A model generated the notes under the pieces. The model worked only from the letters and a program-made list of their open reading frames with translations. It was not told the DNA's origin and searched no databases. Made by a program: the position numbers and the translations under genes. A stretch of DNA of 64,000 nt from CAVYXZ01 sp963772595 (lineage in GTDB: Bacteria; Chloroflexota; Anaerolineae; Aggregatilineales; Phototrophicaceae): the NCBI GenBank assembly GCA_963772595.1, contig CAVYXZ010000010.1:1-64000 (forward strand). The letters are read 5' to 3'. Within the stretch, counting starts at the first letter, position 1. The number at the start of each line of letters is the position of its first letter. Below, in pieces: positions 35,857 to 46,671 of the stretch.

Positions 35857-38048
35857 TCAGGCCAGGTCGAAGCGGTCGAGATTCATCACCTTGTCCCACG
35901 CGGCCACGAAATCATGCACGAAAGCCTCTTGCGCGTCATCACAGCCATAGACTTCCGCAATGGCTCGAAGTTGGGAATTCGACCCGAAGACGAGATCGAC
36001 ACGGGTACCGGTCCACTTCAATTCGCCCGTTGCACGATCCCGCATCTCGAACAGGTCTTCGGCTTCCGAAGTCGCCTTCCATGCCGTGTTCATATCGAGC
36101 AGGTTCACGAAGAAGTCATTGCTGAGCGTCCCTGGCCGCTTGGTGAAGACCCCGTGCTGGGACTGGCCGAAGTTGGCATCCAGAACGCGCATACCGCCGA
36201 TGAGCACCGTCATTTCAGGGGCGGTCAGCGTCAGCAATTGCGCCCGATTGACCAGCAGTTCCTCTGCCGACACGCTGTATTCGGCTTTGAGATAGTTGCG
36301 GAAACCATCTGCGGTCGGTTCGAGCACCGCAAAGGAGTCCACATCGGTTTGCTCCTGCGACGCATCCATGCGCCCCGGCGTGAAGGGCACGGTCACATCG
36401 TACCCGGCCTTCTTCGCCGCTTGCTCGACCGCTGCGCAACCGCCGAGGACGATCAGGTCAGCGAGTGAAACCTTCTTCCCGCCAGACTGCGCGCTGTTGA
36501 ACGCTTTTTGGATGCCCTCAAGGGTTTCGAGCACAGTCGCCAGTTGGGCAGGCTGGTTGACTTCCCAATCCTTTTGCGGCGCAAGACGGATGCGCGCACC
36601 GTTCGCCCCACCCCGCTTGTCAGAGCCGCGGAAGGTTGACGCCGAGGCCCAGGCCGTCGAAACCAGTTGGGAGATGGACAGTCCTGAGGCGAGAATCTTG
36701 GCTTTGAGGTCGGCAATGTCCTGTGCGTCAATCAATTCGTGATCGACTGCAGGGACGGGGTCCTGCCAGATCAGCTCTTCGTCAGGAACCAGCGGGCCGA
36801 GATAGCGGGTGCGTGGCCCCATGTCGCGGTGTGTCAGCTTATACCAGGCTCTGGCGAAAGCATCGGCGAACTCCTCCGGGTTCTCGTGAAAACGCTTCGA
36901 AATCGGGGCATAGATCGGGTCCACTTTCAGGGCCAGGTCGGTCGTCAGCATCACCGGCGCGTGCGTCTTCGAGGGATCATGGGCATCCGGCACAGCGTCT
37001 GCGGCAGCACCGTCCTTCGGCACCCATTGATAGGCCCCAGCAGGGCTTTTCACCAGCGTCCCATTCATAACCGAACAGCGTGTCGAAGAAGCTGTTATCC
37101 CAGGCTATCGGGGACGGGGTCCAGGCCCCTTCCAGGCCGCTGGTGATGGCGTCACCGGCGATGCCGCTGCCATAGCTGCTCTTCCAGCCGAGACCTTGCT
37201 CCGCGATGCCTGCTGCCTCCGGTTCAGGGCCCACCAGCGCCGCGTCACCTGCGCCATGCGTTTTGCCGAAGGAGTGTCCACCGGCGATAAGCGCGACGGT
37301 TTCCTCGTCGTTCATCGCCATACGCGCGAAGGTTTCCCGAATGTCTATGGCCGCAGCGAGCGGATCCGGGTTGCCGTTGGGTCCCTCCGGGTTGACATAG
37401 ATCAGGCCCATTTGAACAGCGGCCAGCGGATTTTCCAGGTCCCGCTCTCCGGTATAACGCTTGTCGCCAAGCCAGGTGTCCTCAGCACCCCAGTACGTAG
37501 CTTCTTCGGGCTCCCAGATGTCTTCGCGCCCGCCGCCGAAGCCGAAGGTCTTGAAGCCCATCGACTCCAGGGCACAGTTCCCGGCGAGGATCATCAGATC
37601 GGCCCAGGAGATTTTCCGCCCGTATTTCTGCTTGATCGGCCACAGCAAGCGGCGCGCCTTGTCAAGGTTTGCATTGTCCGGCCAACTGTTGAGTGGCGCA
37701 AAACGTTGAGTGCCGGAGCCTGCACCGCCGCGTCCATCGCCGATACGATACGTGCCTGCGCTGTGCCAGGCCATCCGAATGAAGAGCGGCCCGTAATGTC
37801 CATAATCGGCAGGCCACCAGTCCTGAGAACTCGGTCATCAAGGCATACAGGTCGTTTCGCACGGCATCCAGGTCGAGGCTTTTGAACGCCTCCGCATAGT
37901 TGAAATCCTTGCCCATCGGACTCGACAAGGAAGAGTTCTGGTGGAGAATTTTCAGGTTCAACTGATTCGGCCACCAGTCTCGGTTCGACATGGTCCCAAA
38001 CGCTGTGTTGGATCCGCCCATCACAGGGCACTTACTTTCGCTGTCCAT
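35857..38048 (-). CDS. katG: Catalase-peroxidase KatG, two frameshifts
   Basis: About 730 residues in three frames. The N-terminal part begins SKCPVMGGSN and SNRDWWPNQLNL. The distal haem pocket is IRMAWHSAGTYR, and the Tyr of the Met-Tyr-Trp cofactor is in MGLIYVNPEGPNGNPDP. The proximal His is in LIAGGHSFGKTHG. The C-terminal, haem-less repeat has WASASTFRGSDKRGGANGAR and LIVLGGCAAVE. Breaks lie near 37832 (an extra T) and at the CCC run 37060-37062 (an extra G on the coding strand); both correct to a normal KatG. ATG 38048 has AAGGAG seven bases upstream. It removes hydrogen peroxide. Its place beside the oxygen-sensitive HypD may be coincidental. Confidence 0.93.
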
Positions 38049-38777
38049 ATTATTCGCTCCTTATGCTATGCACCCTATTGCTCGATATACAAGGGTCACG
38101 AATTATTCATCAGATTAGGGGCTGGCACGTGAATGTACCACCGTTTGAAATGAGGAACGCCCTCTGGGCATAAATACGACAAAGGTTCTCAGGTTGCAAA
38201 GGCGCACCAGGCGGCGTCCTCGACAATACAGTGCAACAGTAACAAGACACTGGGCCGATATTCCACATGACATCCAGACCCATTCGCCTTGAGAGAACCC
38301 CGTTACTTATACTGGTTGCCTAGTATACGTTTGAATCGCCGCTCATTCAATCCAATGGCTCTATCGGTTGCCCGCACGCGGATCACCAGTTGCATCCCTG
38401 CGGCGCGACCGGCTGATCTCTTTTTGTCATGTTTCCTGTGTAAGAATTCTGAAAATAGTGTTATAATATTTATAGGAGGATATTTTTTAGAAAAACGTTA
38501 CTGAAAAACTTGTGTTGTTCTTTCCTTCTGCACTACCCACCTAAGTTTTGTGATGCCGGTTGACTCGTTGCTATCGTCTTAAACAGGAGTCAGGCCTCTC
38601 CCGCTCACCAAACAAAGCCCCAGACCTCACGCTTCGCCGCAATGGATCCACATTGGTTCATCAACAATAGATTCTTGAGCACGCAGGTCAATCTGGCTCC
38701 AACAGTTTGACATCAGGCACAACCATAATAAACGCAACACACATTCATCTGTCCACAATACAACAGGGCAAAGCTCA
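38049..38777. other. Long intergenic region between katG and a rightward membrane protein gene
   Basis: About 730 bases holding no recognisable gene. It includes the katG promoter region and an AT-rich stretch (38450-38500) with TATAAT (38462-38467) and AGGAGG (38474-38479), but no start codon follows at a useful distance. Confidence 0.5.
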
Positions 38778-39362
38778 ATGAAATTTAACTGGAAAGTCCT
38801 AATTATACTGGTCGTACTCCTGGCTGCGGTCTTCTGGAGCTTCAACTCGCTGCGCAGTTATGGCTACAGCGGGACTGATCTGAACGTGAGTATCGGCAGC
38901 GGCCCGGTCACGGTGACGAATCCCTCCAGCGAAGCGCTCCCGGTTTCATTGGTCAGCACAAGTCCGGGCACGCTCACGGTTTCCAGCAGCACGGAGAGCA
39001 TCGCGGGCCGCTCCTCAACCCAGGGCAGCGGACGCAATACCGGCCAGTTGTATGATTTTGAACTGCCACCGGGCGAAAGCACTTTTACAGTGGTACGCGG
39101 CGCCGATGTCAATTTTGTTGCCAATGGGGACACTCCCCTGGAGATGGTCGTATACCCTCTGAACGCCGGGGAATCGCAGACCACGCTGCTGATAGCTGTC
39201 ATCGCCATATTGGGATCGCTGTACTTCCTTTCCAGGATGAATGACCACCGCTGGATAAGCGCCGCACGCCGTCAGAAAGCAGTCGATATGGCTGCTGCAC
39301 AGCAGACCGAGCGGGAGAATTTCAATCGCATCTATGGGCGTGCAGGCTCTGGCAAATCGTAA
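38778..39362 (+). CDS. Hypothetical membrane protein with two transmembrane helices
   Basis: 194 residues. An N-terminal helix (VLIILVVLLAAVFWSF) precedes a Ser/Thr/Gly-rich extracytoplasmic domain (residues about 30-130), with short beta-type repeats such as GPVTVTNPSSEALPVSLVS. A second helix (TLLIAVIAILGSLYFL) leads to a basic cytoplasmic tail. I recognise no family. The layout, in which an outside beta domain is held by two helices, suggests a cell-surface or sensing role, which is unproven. It is followed by a 64-residue coiled-coil gene 74 bp downstream. Confidence 0.65.
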   Translation: MKFNWKVLIILVVLLAAVFWSFNSLRSYGYSGTDLNVSIGSGPVTVTNPSSEALPVSLVSTSPGTLTVSSSTESIAGRSSTQGSGRNTGQLYDFELPPGESTFTVVRGADVNFVANGDTPLEMVVYPLNAGESQTTLLIAVIAILGSLYFLSRMNDHRWISAARRQKAVDMAAAQQTERENFNRIYGRAGSGKS

Positions 39363-39436
39363 CGGTCCCAGGACCTGACAATAGGCCATTGCAAACCACG
39401 TCTTCTCACCTTATACAGCAAGAAAGTGCTTAACCG

Positions 39437-39631
39437 ATGAACCTTGAAGACATCTCTCAGAAACACCGGAACGATTTAGAGCAGCAGGTTGATCAACTCA
39501 TGGTCACCTTGCGTAGAACCAAACTTGAAAATGATCCGCTGGTCGAAGCGCTTCAGAAGCTGGACGTTGAGCTTCAACGCCTGCGGCGCGAGCGCTTTGA
39601 CATGTCGAATTCAGAATTCAGTTCGTATTGA
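39437..39631 (+). CDS. Small coiled-coil protein, unknown function
   Basis: 64 residues, highly charged and helical with a heptad-like pattern (LEQQVDQLMVTLRRTKLEND, LQKLDVELQRLRRERFD). No membrane segment. It follows the membrane protein gene on the same strand and may be cotranscribed. Short and unassigned, but composition and lack of overlap with other genes favour a real gene. Confidence 0.5.
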   Translation: MNLEDISQKHRNDLEQQVDQLMVTLRRTKLENDPLVEALQKLDVELQRLRRERFDMSNSEFSSY

Positions 39632-39936
39632 CGGCGGCCACGATTCCAGCGGGGATAAGGCTTCGCTGATTACAGCCCCGCCTCACATGAGGGCGCTGAC
39701 GCTAACCCGTCAGGACCCTCACCATTTCCCCTTATACGGCTTTGGGAAAACTGCGGCTTCCATTCTTGCAGAACCCAGCCTATAATGACCACGTTCATTT
39801 CCCCGAAACGTTTGACCTGCTCTTTCTTACCAATTGACGTGGCTTCAGACTTTACGGAAAAGACCGACATCCCGGCAGTTTTGTGCTGCTTGACCGGGCT
39901 GTCCACGCATACTGAAGCACTGAGTAAACAACAACA
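39632..39936 (+). promoter_or_regulatory. Leader region of RNase J with a possible -10 box
   Basis: A 305-bp gap. TATAAT at 39781-39786 is a good -10 candidate for the RNase J gene, giving a leader of about 145 bases; the -35 position (TTCCAT with 17-bp spacing) is weak. No gene is seen. RNase J has no obvious Shine-Dalgarno sequence before its ATG. Confidence 0.35.
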
Positions 39937-41571
39937 ATGGCAAAGACATTACGCATTATTCCCCTGGGTGGCCTGGGGGAAATTGGCAAGAACATGACCG
40001 TTCTTGAATATGGCCGCAACATGATGATCGTCGATTGCGGGGTGATGTTCCCCGAAAACGAACTGCACGGCATTGATCTGGTGCTGCCCAGCTTTGACTA
40101 CGTGATCCAGAATCAGGATCGCCTGCGCGGCATTGTGCTGACACACGGGCACATGGACCATATCGGCGGCCTGCCCTATCTCATGCGCGATCTGAACACG
40201 TCGATTTATGGCACGGGCCTGACCATCGGCATGGTGAAACGGCAGCTCGAAGAAGGCAAAGTGCTTCAGCAAGCACGGCTGCATGTGGTCGAAGAGACTG
40301 AACAATTCCAGCTTGGCCCCTTCAAGATCAGCCTGTTTCCAGTCGCGCATTCCATCCCCGGTTCGGTTGGATTGGTGATTGATACCCCGGTGGGCGCAGT
40401 CGTCCATACCGGCGACTACAAGCTCGACGAAACACCGACTGGCGGACGGGTCACGGACCTGGAGCGCCTGCGTCAGTTGACGCCGAATGGCGTACTGGCA
40501 CTGCTGGCCGACAGCACCAATGCGGACAAACCAGGCCGTACACCGACTGAACAACTGGTCGCGGACGAAATGGATCGTCTGTTTGCTGAGGCGAAGGATG
40601 GGCGCATCATCATTGCGACCTTCTCGTCGCTGCTGGCACGCCTGCAAGAGATCATGAAGCTGGCGCATAAACACGGGCGCAAGGTGGCCCTGACCGGGCG
40701 CAGCCTGGAAGACAATATCGCCCTGGCCCGCGAACTCGGCTATCTCAATATCCCGAAGGGCTTGCTCGTCGATATTGACTCTCGCGTGCCCGATAAGAAA
40801 CTGCTCATTCTGTCGACCGGATCCCAGGGGGAACCCCGTTCGGCCCTCAACCGCATGGCGCAGGGTGAACACCGGCAGGTTCGGGTCAAGCAAGGCGATA
40901 CCATCATCATTTCCGGCGGCACGATTCCCGGAAACGAAGAAGAAGTTGGGCGGATGCTCAACAAGCTGTTTGAGCGCGGTGCCAACGTGATCTACGGCAA
41001 GCTGGCGACCATCCACGTATCGGGCCACGGCAGCCGCGACGAAATGCAGATCATGCTGGATGCGGTGCAACCCCGCTACTTCATCCCGGTACATGGCGAG
41101 ACACGGCATCTGCACCTGCACGCCCGGATCGCCGAAGGCACAGGACTGCGTCCCGACAACGTGTTTATCCTGAACAACGGCGCGACCTGGACCACCGATG
41201 GCACACGAGCCTGGCTGGATGCACCTGTAAAAGCGGACAACGTCCTGGTGGATGGCCGGCTGGTAGGCGAGATCGGCACGCTGGTCATCGAAGACCGGCA
41301 GCGCCTGTCGCAGGATGGCTTCATCGTGGCCCTTATCCCCGTGAACGCGAAGAACAAGCTGGCAGGCGAACCTCAGCTGATCAGCCGCGGCTTCATCAAC
41401 TCCAACGACTCGCACGCTTTGCTCGAAGCAGCGCGCAAAGCGATCAAACATGAACTCAATCACCGGGGTCATAAGGTCGCTCAAGAGAGTATCCGCGAGA
41501 CGCTTCAGAGCTTCTTCTACCGCGAGACCCAATCGCGGCCTGTGGTGCTGCCAAACATCATTCGCGTGTAG
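39937..41571 (+). CDS. rnj: Ribonuclease J
   Basis: 544 residues, beta-CASP metallo-beta-lactamase fold. It begins IIPLGGLGEIGKNM. The metal motif is LTHGHMDHIGGLPYL, followed by HSIPGSVG, VVHTGDYKLDE and LADSTNAD. The beta-CASP segments are IIIATFSSLLARLQE and VHVSGHGSRDE-like (IHVSGHGSRDEM), then YFIPVHGETRH. It performs 5'-3' exo- and endonucleolytic mRNA decay and rRNA processing. It stands alone with a hairpin downstream. The window shows one copy only. Confidence 0.96.
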   Translation: MAKTLRIIPLGGLGEIGKNMTVLEYGRNMMIVDCGVMFPENELHGIDLVLPSFDYVIQNQDRLRGIVLTHGHMDHIGGLPYLMRDLNTSIYGTGLTIGMVKRQLEEGKVLQQARLHVVEETEQFQLGPFKISLFPVAHSIPGSVGLVIDTPVGAVVHTGDYKLDETPTGGRVTDLERLRQLTPNGVLALLADSTNADKPGRTPTEQLVADEMDRLFAEAKDGRIIIATFSSLLARLQEIMKLAHKHGRKVALTGRSLEDNIALARELGYLNIPKGLLVDIDSRVPDKKLLILSTGSQGEPRSALNRMAQGEHRQVRVKQGDTIIISGGTIPGNEEEVGRMLNKLFERGANVIYGKLATIHVSGHGSRDEMQIMLDAVQPRYFIPVHGETRHLHLHARIAEGTGLRPDNVFILNNGATWTTDGTRAWLDAPVKADNVLVDGRLVGEIGTLVIEDRQRLSQDGFIVALIPVNAKNKLAGEPQLISRGFINSNDSHALLEAARKAIKHELNHRGHKVAQESIRETLQSFFYRETQSRPVVLPNIIRV

Positions 41572-41594
41572 CCCCGACAGTAGTTGTATAAGCC

Positions 41595-41625
41595 CGTGCG
41601 ACAGATCCTGACAGGCTGTCGCACG
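41595..41625 (+). terminator. Hairpin downstream of RNase J
   Basis: A perfect 10-bp stem CGTGCGACAG/CTGTCGCACG with an 11-base loop, starting 24 bases after the RNase J stop. No T-tract follows, so termination efficiency is uncertain. Confidence 0.6.
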
Positions 41626-41753
41626 TGTCCACGTTCTGCGCCGCTGGCCCAGATTAGTCCGGGCCTCCACCGCAGCCGATCATGACGTTTGTCATCCCGT
41701 AGGGGGTTACAAACGTTTCTAGGCAGCCAGATACAGCCAAAGTTACACTTATT

Positions 41754-41777
41754 GAAAGCGCTTCCGAGAGCGCTTCC
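41754..41777 (+). promoter_or_regulatory. Tandem LacI-type operators before the LacI/oligosaccharide operon
   Basis: Two adjacent 12-bp direct repeats, GAAAGCGCTTCC (41754-41765) and GAGAGCGCTTCC (41766-41777), each have the self-complementary core AGCGCT typical of LacI/CcpA-type operators. They lie 24 bp before the regulator's start codon. A further AAACGTTT palindrome (41711-41718) is nearby. Confidence 0.65.
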
Positions 41778-41800
41778 AAATTAATGAAGTGTGGCTTTTT

Positions 41801-42822
41801 ATGCCGCTCAACTTAGATGATATTGCCCGCCTTGCTGGCGTTTCGCGCGCTACTGCGTCAAGGGTAATCAATAACCACCCTGATGTGAGCGCCGCCACAC
41901 GCCAGAAGGTCCAAAATGTAATTGACGAATACCACTTCAAGCCTAACCTCGCTGCACGAATGCTGGTCACTCAAAAGACGAGCATTATCGGGATCATCAT
42001 CTGCAATCCGACCCGCGCTTTCCGCTCCTACTACACTTCCATCCTCTTCCAGGGCATCAACGATGTGACCTACGAGCGCGATTACGCCACCTTGACCTGG
42101 TGGCAGCGCGTTACAACGGAAACAGATCGTTTTTCAGAACGCATCCTACAGCAAAAACGCCTGATGGATGGGATGCTCATCTCCAGCGCGGAGATCGAAA
42201 GCGCGCTGACGGATCGCCTGATGGAGATGGGCATTCCGTTCGTGATGATGGAACGACCGCTGCACATTTCCGACCAGATCAGCTTCGTGACCATCGACAA
42301 CGTTCAAAGCGCAAAGGATGCAGTCGAGCATTTGATAAAGCTGGGGCGACGGCGGATCGCCCACATTGTCGGCCTGCCAGGGAATGCAGACAGCCAGGAT
42401 CGTCTTAGCGGCTATCGTATGGCCCTGGAACAAAACAACATTCCGTTTGATCCCAAACTTATTGTCGAAGGCTCGTTCCGCCGCGAGTCGGGTTGTGTCG
42501 GAATGCGCGAGCTGCTGGCGCGTGAGGTGCCGATTGATGCGGTTTTTGCGGGCAACGACGAAATCGCCGACGGGGCGCTGATGCTGCTCCGCCAAAACGG
42601 CATTCGTGTCCCGGATGACATTGCCCTGGTCGGTTTTGACGACGTTCCGCTCGCGCAGGACGAGCAGTCCTCCACTGACCACCGTTCTCAACCGATTTAC
42701 GAAAGAGGGGCAAGGCAACGACGTTGCTCCTCGACATGATTGAGGGCAAAGTGGCCGAGCCGCAACAGGTCTTCTTGCCGACACAACTGGTGATTCGCCA
42801 ATCCACAGGAGAAAGGAGCTAA
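41801..42822 (+). CDS. LacI-family transcriptional regulator, C-terminal frameshifts
   Basis: The HTH is NLDDIARLAGVSRATASRVINNHPDVS (residues about 4-30), with the hinge helix KPNLAARMLVTQKT. The ligand domain includes GIIICNPTRAF, FVMMERPLH, FAGNDEIADGAL and ALVGFDDVPLA. After 42660 the frame shifts two or three times. Corrected, the end reads LLLDMIEGKVAEPQQVFLPT to a stop at 42822 instead of 42739. Start ATG 41801. The tandem operators just upstream suggest autoregulation and control of the following transporter and GH3 genes. The inducer is probably an oligosaccharide. Confidence 0.88.
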
Positions 42823-42905
42823 GCACTGCTCGAAAGTCCAATGAGAGGTTCGTTTCAAACCGAAATCAAATGTTTTCTATATAAGTTAAGGAGCAACTAC
42901 AAATA

Positions 42906-44617
42906 ATGAACAAGAGACTATTTTGGGTCTGATGATCGTGCTTCTGGGCATCAGTGTCGGTTTCGTCGCCGCTCAGGACCAAATCCCGCGCAACGAAACC
43001 ATTTATGTGGCCGGTTTTCAGTGGCAAGTACCTGTAACATTCAACCCGCTGGATGCGAACGCCGGATTGGCCCGCCCCCGGCGGCAATCTCCATGAACTC
43101 GTCTATGAGACGCTGTTCGCCTACAACATCGTGACAGGATCGCTTGATCCGCTTCTGGCGAAAGATCTGGCGCTCCCCGATGCCACCACAATAACGTTTG
43201 CCCTCCAGGACGGCACGCACTGGCAGGACGGTGAAGCCCTCACTGCTGATGATGTGCTTTACACATTCGGGCTGTACAAAAACTACTCCAATCTGCGCTA
43301 CAGTACCTGTGGAACTATATCACCGACGTCAGTGTCGCAGATGATCGCAGCCTGGTGTTGAAACTGAACCCCGACAACCTGAATCCTGGTCTGGTCAAAC
43401 GCTACCTGTCCAGTATCCCCATCCTGCCCCAGCACATCTGGGCAGATCGTGAGGCGGGCGATACTAATCTCACGGATGTCATTGATATGGAGCCGGTTGG
43501 CTCAGGGCCGTACACAGTCCGGTCATACTCCGAACAGAGCATGATTGCCGAACGTGACGACAATTACTGGGGTGTCCCGGTCTTCGGAACGCCGGCTCCG
43601 CGTTACATCGTTCACCCGATCTTCAAGGACAATGATGCGGGCAACCTCGCCTTCCAGAGTGGTGAGATTGATCTTTCGCAGCAGTTCGCGCCTGAAATCT
43701 GGAAGACCTGGGAAGACCTCGGCCTTCCGACAGGCACCTGGTTCAAGGAAGCACCCTATCACCTCCCTGGCAACATCCCGCTGCTGCAAATCAACACCCA
43801 TAAGCCGGGTCTGGACAACGTACTGGTCCGGCGGGCACTGGCCTACTCCATTGACTACGCGCACATCGCCGCCACGGCCATGTCCAACTACTCTATCCCG
43901 GTCAAATCCAGCCTGATCATCCCCATGGGTGGGGAGGAAAAATTCTATGATGCCGATCAGGTGGCCCAGCTTGGATGGGAGTACAACCCGGACGAAGCCA
44001 AGCGCATCCTGGAAGAAGACCTCCAGGCAGTCAAAGGCGATGACGGTGTTTACGTGCTGCCCGATGGCACGCGCCTCGGCCCCTGGACGATTCAAGTGAC
44101 CTACGGTTGGACGGACTGGGATGCCGCTATCGCGCTGGTTGCCCAGAACGCAATCGACGCAGGCTTCGACATCAGCATCGTGCAGCCGGAAAGCCCGGTG
44201 ATCCAGGCCAACCGCAACAATGGTGACTACGACATGGTGATGTGGACCATGACAGGCGTGGGTGCCGCCAGCCCCTGGCAGCGCTTCCGCGATGTCCTGG
44301 ACATTCGCGGCGTTCCTGATTTCGGTCAACAGGCTTTCTGGAACTATGGTCGCTTCAGCAATGATGCCGTAGCTCCCTTGCTGGATCAGGCTGCCGCGAG
44401 CACCGACGACGCTCAGCTAAAAGATCTGTACGGTCAACTCGACAAGATCTTTATTGAGAATATCCCGGTGATCCCGCTCATGTACCGCCCGTTGGAGTTC
44501 TTTGAATACAACGAGTCGGTCTGGACCGGCTTCCCGAATGCCGATAATCCCACGTCGCCGCCGCAGCAGTGGTCAGCCGGTGTCGAACTTCTCTACAATC
44601 TCAAGCCCGTGCAGTGA
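42906..44617 (+). CDS. Family-5 ABC substrate-binding protein (oligosaccharide/peptide), three frameshifts
   Basis: A signal peptide (MNKRLFW, then LMIVLLGISVGFVAAQ after a frame change near 42930) precedes an SBP_bac_5 protein: TITFALQDGTHWQDGEALTA, DDVLYTFGLYKN, IDMEPVGSGPYTV, and the C-terminal ENIPVIPLMYRP. Further breaks lie near 43060 and 43300. Although the family is named for peptides, many members in thermophiles and Chloroflexota-like bacteria bind cello- or xylo-oligosaccharides. The LacI and GH3 neighbours point to oligosaccharides here. First structural gene after lacI. Confidence 0.85.
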
Positions 44618-44674
44618 GGTACTAAGCATCACTGAACTGACTGGGCTACGATCCAGGTAAGTTAAGTTAGAGAG

Positions 44675-44708
44675 CGTGAGTACCCTGCCTCTACGGGGGG
44701 TACTCACG
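44675..44708 (+). terminator. Intercistronic hairpin after the binding-protein gene
   Basis: A perfect 11-bp stem CGTGAGTACCC/GGGTACTCACG with a 12-base loop, in the 102-bp gap before the permease gene. No T-tract. It probably stabilises the binding-protein message or attenuates the distal genes. Confidence 0.6.
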
Positions 44709-44719
44709 ACGGGAACATT

Positions 44720-45733
44720 ATGACGAAATTTCAGCGTTATTTACTGAATAAAGTGTTCTGGTTTCTGTTGGCGTTCTTTGTCGCGCTGGTCTTCAATTTC
44801 CTTCTGCCCCGGCTCATCCCCGGCAATCCGGTGGATGTACTGGTCGGCCAGATGGCCGAAGGCGGCGGCGCCACCGGCGAAGCGCAAAAACAGATTTACA
44901 AATCCTACATCCAGGAATTCGGCCTCGACCAGCCCATCACCACCCAGTTTGTGATCTACCTCAAGAACCTGGCGCGTGGTGACCTGGGCGTATCCTTCGT
45001 GCGCTCACCGGCAAGAGTCCAGGATTTGATTGGACGGGCACTGCCCTGGACCGTTGCGCTCCAGCTCCCTGCGATTCTGGTCGGCTGGACATTGGGCAAC
45101 ATCCTGGGGGTTGTGGCAGCCTATCGCAAAGGCGTGCTGGATCGTGTGTTGTTTCCGAGTTTCCTGTTTTTGTCCAGTATGCCATTTTACTGTCTGTCGA
45201 TCATTCTGCTGTACATCTTCGCGGTTCAACTGCGGATGTTCCCGCCAGGCGGCGGCTTCAGCCCCATTCTCACGCCGAGCTTCAATTGGACATTCATCAG
45301 CAGTGTCCTGGAGCACTACTGGCTGCCTTTCCTGTCGCTGGTCATCATCTTCATCGGCGGACAGGCAACGGGAATGCGCGCCATGTCTATCTATGAACTG
45401 GACGCCGATTACGTGCGCTTTTCGCGTGGGCTGGGCGTTAGCTCAAACCGTATTGTGCGCTACATCTTCCGAAATGCGATGCTCCCCCAGATTACCGGCC
45501 TGGCCCTGGCAATCGGTTCGCTGATCAGCGGTGCGCTGATTACCGAGATTGTCTTCGGTTATCCGGGCATTGGCACGCTGCTGCTCAGTTCAGTTCGCCA
45601 GAATGATTATCCGGTCATTCAGGGCATTACGCTGCTTATCATGATGGCAGTCCTGACCGCCAATTTCATGGTCGATATTGCCTACGGCATTATTGACCCA
45701 CGCATTCGCGCCAGGACCACAGGGGAACGTTAG
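44720..45733 (+). CDS. Opp/Dpp-type ABC permease (first)
   Basis: 337 residues, DppB-like: FNFLLPRLIPGNPVDVLVGQ near the N-terminus, and SRGLGVSSNRIVRYIFRNAM in the EAA loop. It ends YGIIDPRIRA with about six helices. It follows the intercistronic hairpin, and the next permease begins nine bases after its stop. It forms the import channel with the next gene. Confidence 0.92.
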   Translation: MTKFQRYLLNKVFWFLLAFFVALVFNFLLPRLIPGNPVDVLVGQMAEGGGATGEAQKQIYKSYIQEFGLDQPITTQFVIYLKNLARGDLGVSFVRSPARVQDLIGRALPWTVALQLPAILVGWTLGNILGVVAAYRKGVLDRVLFPSFLFLSSMPFYCLSIILLYIFAVQLRMFPPGGGFSPILTPSFNWTFISSVLEHYWLPFLSLVIIFIGGQATGMRAMSIYELDADYVRFSRGLGVSSNRIVRYIFRNAMLPQITGLALAIGSLISGALITEIVFGYPGIGTLLLSSVRQNDYPVIQGITLLIMMAVLTANFMVDIAYGIIDPRIRARTTGER

Positions 45734-45742
45734 GGAGGATAT

Positions 45743-46658
45743 ATGGCTAGCATGACACAGGAGCAGGTTCGTCCTGAAGTGTCTTCGGGTTTCGTAGGCG
45801 TGTTGAAGCGCTCCGTTCGATGGGGTCGCCAGTTTGGCCCGCGTTTCTTGTTTGGCTTTTTTCTGGTGATGTTTATCATCGCTTTTGGCGTGTTTGGCCC
45901 GCTGATTACGCACAAGAACGATCCCATGCGCATCGTGGGCGGCTTGTATGATCCGCCATCTGCCGAGGCCTGGCTGGGGACCGACAATTTTGGCCGTGAT
46001 GTGTTCACCCAACTGATGCACGGGACCCGTACCTCGCTGATGATCGGCGTGATCTCCGGCACGGTCGCCACCCTGATCGGCGTGTCTGATCGGCTCGGTG
46101 GCTGGCTATGTTGGCGGCCTGGTAGAAGAAATCCTGATGGCGCTCACCAATATCGTGATTACTATTCCATCTATCGTCATCCTGATCTTGTTATCCATTG
46201 CCTTTAGCAGCCGGACCATTCCCGCGATGGGGATCATCATCGGGGTAACCGCCTGGCCCTGGACGGCGCGTGCCGTGCGCGCACAAACGAGCAGTCTGCG
46301 CACCCGTGAACACGTCGATGTCGCGCGTCTGTCGGGCGCAGGTACGCTCCAGCTTATCATCTCGGAGATTCTGCCCTACATGTTCTCTTATATTCTGCTG
46401 GCCTTCATACTGCAACTCAACACGGGCATTTTGCAAGAAGCGACCTTGAGTATGCTGGGCCTGGGCATTGATAAAGGCATCTCCCTGGGAATTATGCTGC
46501 AATGGGCGCTGCTCTGGGAAGCGGTTCGCAAGGCGGAGTGGTGGGCCTTTGTGCCACCAACCATGTTCTTGACGCTTATTGCCTTCTCCCTTCTGCTGGT
46601 ACAGTCCAGTGTTGACCAGATACTGAATCCGCGGCTGAGAAGATCGCAGACGAACTAG
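45743..46658 (+). CDS. Opp/Dpp-type ABC permease (second), one frameshift
   Basis: DppC-like: N-terminal helix GFFLVMFIIAFGVFGPLI, then LGTDNFGRDVFTQLMHGTRT. The frame breaks near 46090 within GVS(I)GSVAGYVGG and continues VEEILMALTNIVITIPSIV, then WPWTARAVRAQ and LSGAGTLQLIISEILPYM (EAA loop). Corrected length is about 305 residues. It partners with the upstream permease. Confidence 0.9.
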
Positions 46659-46671
46659 GAAGGGTATAAGC

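Noticed and set aside
38462..38479. TATAAT plus AGGAGG as the start of a small gene
   Set aside because: No ATG, GTG or TTG lies at a usable distance after the AGGAGG, and the following frames are short and featureless.
39949..41670. 573-residue minus-strand open frame opposite RNase J
   Set aside because: It is the antisense shadow of a very well conserved RNase J gene and shows no family motif.
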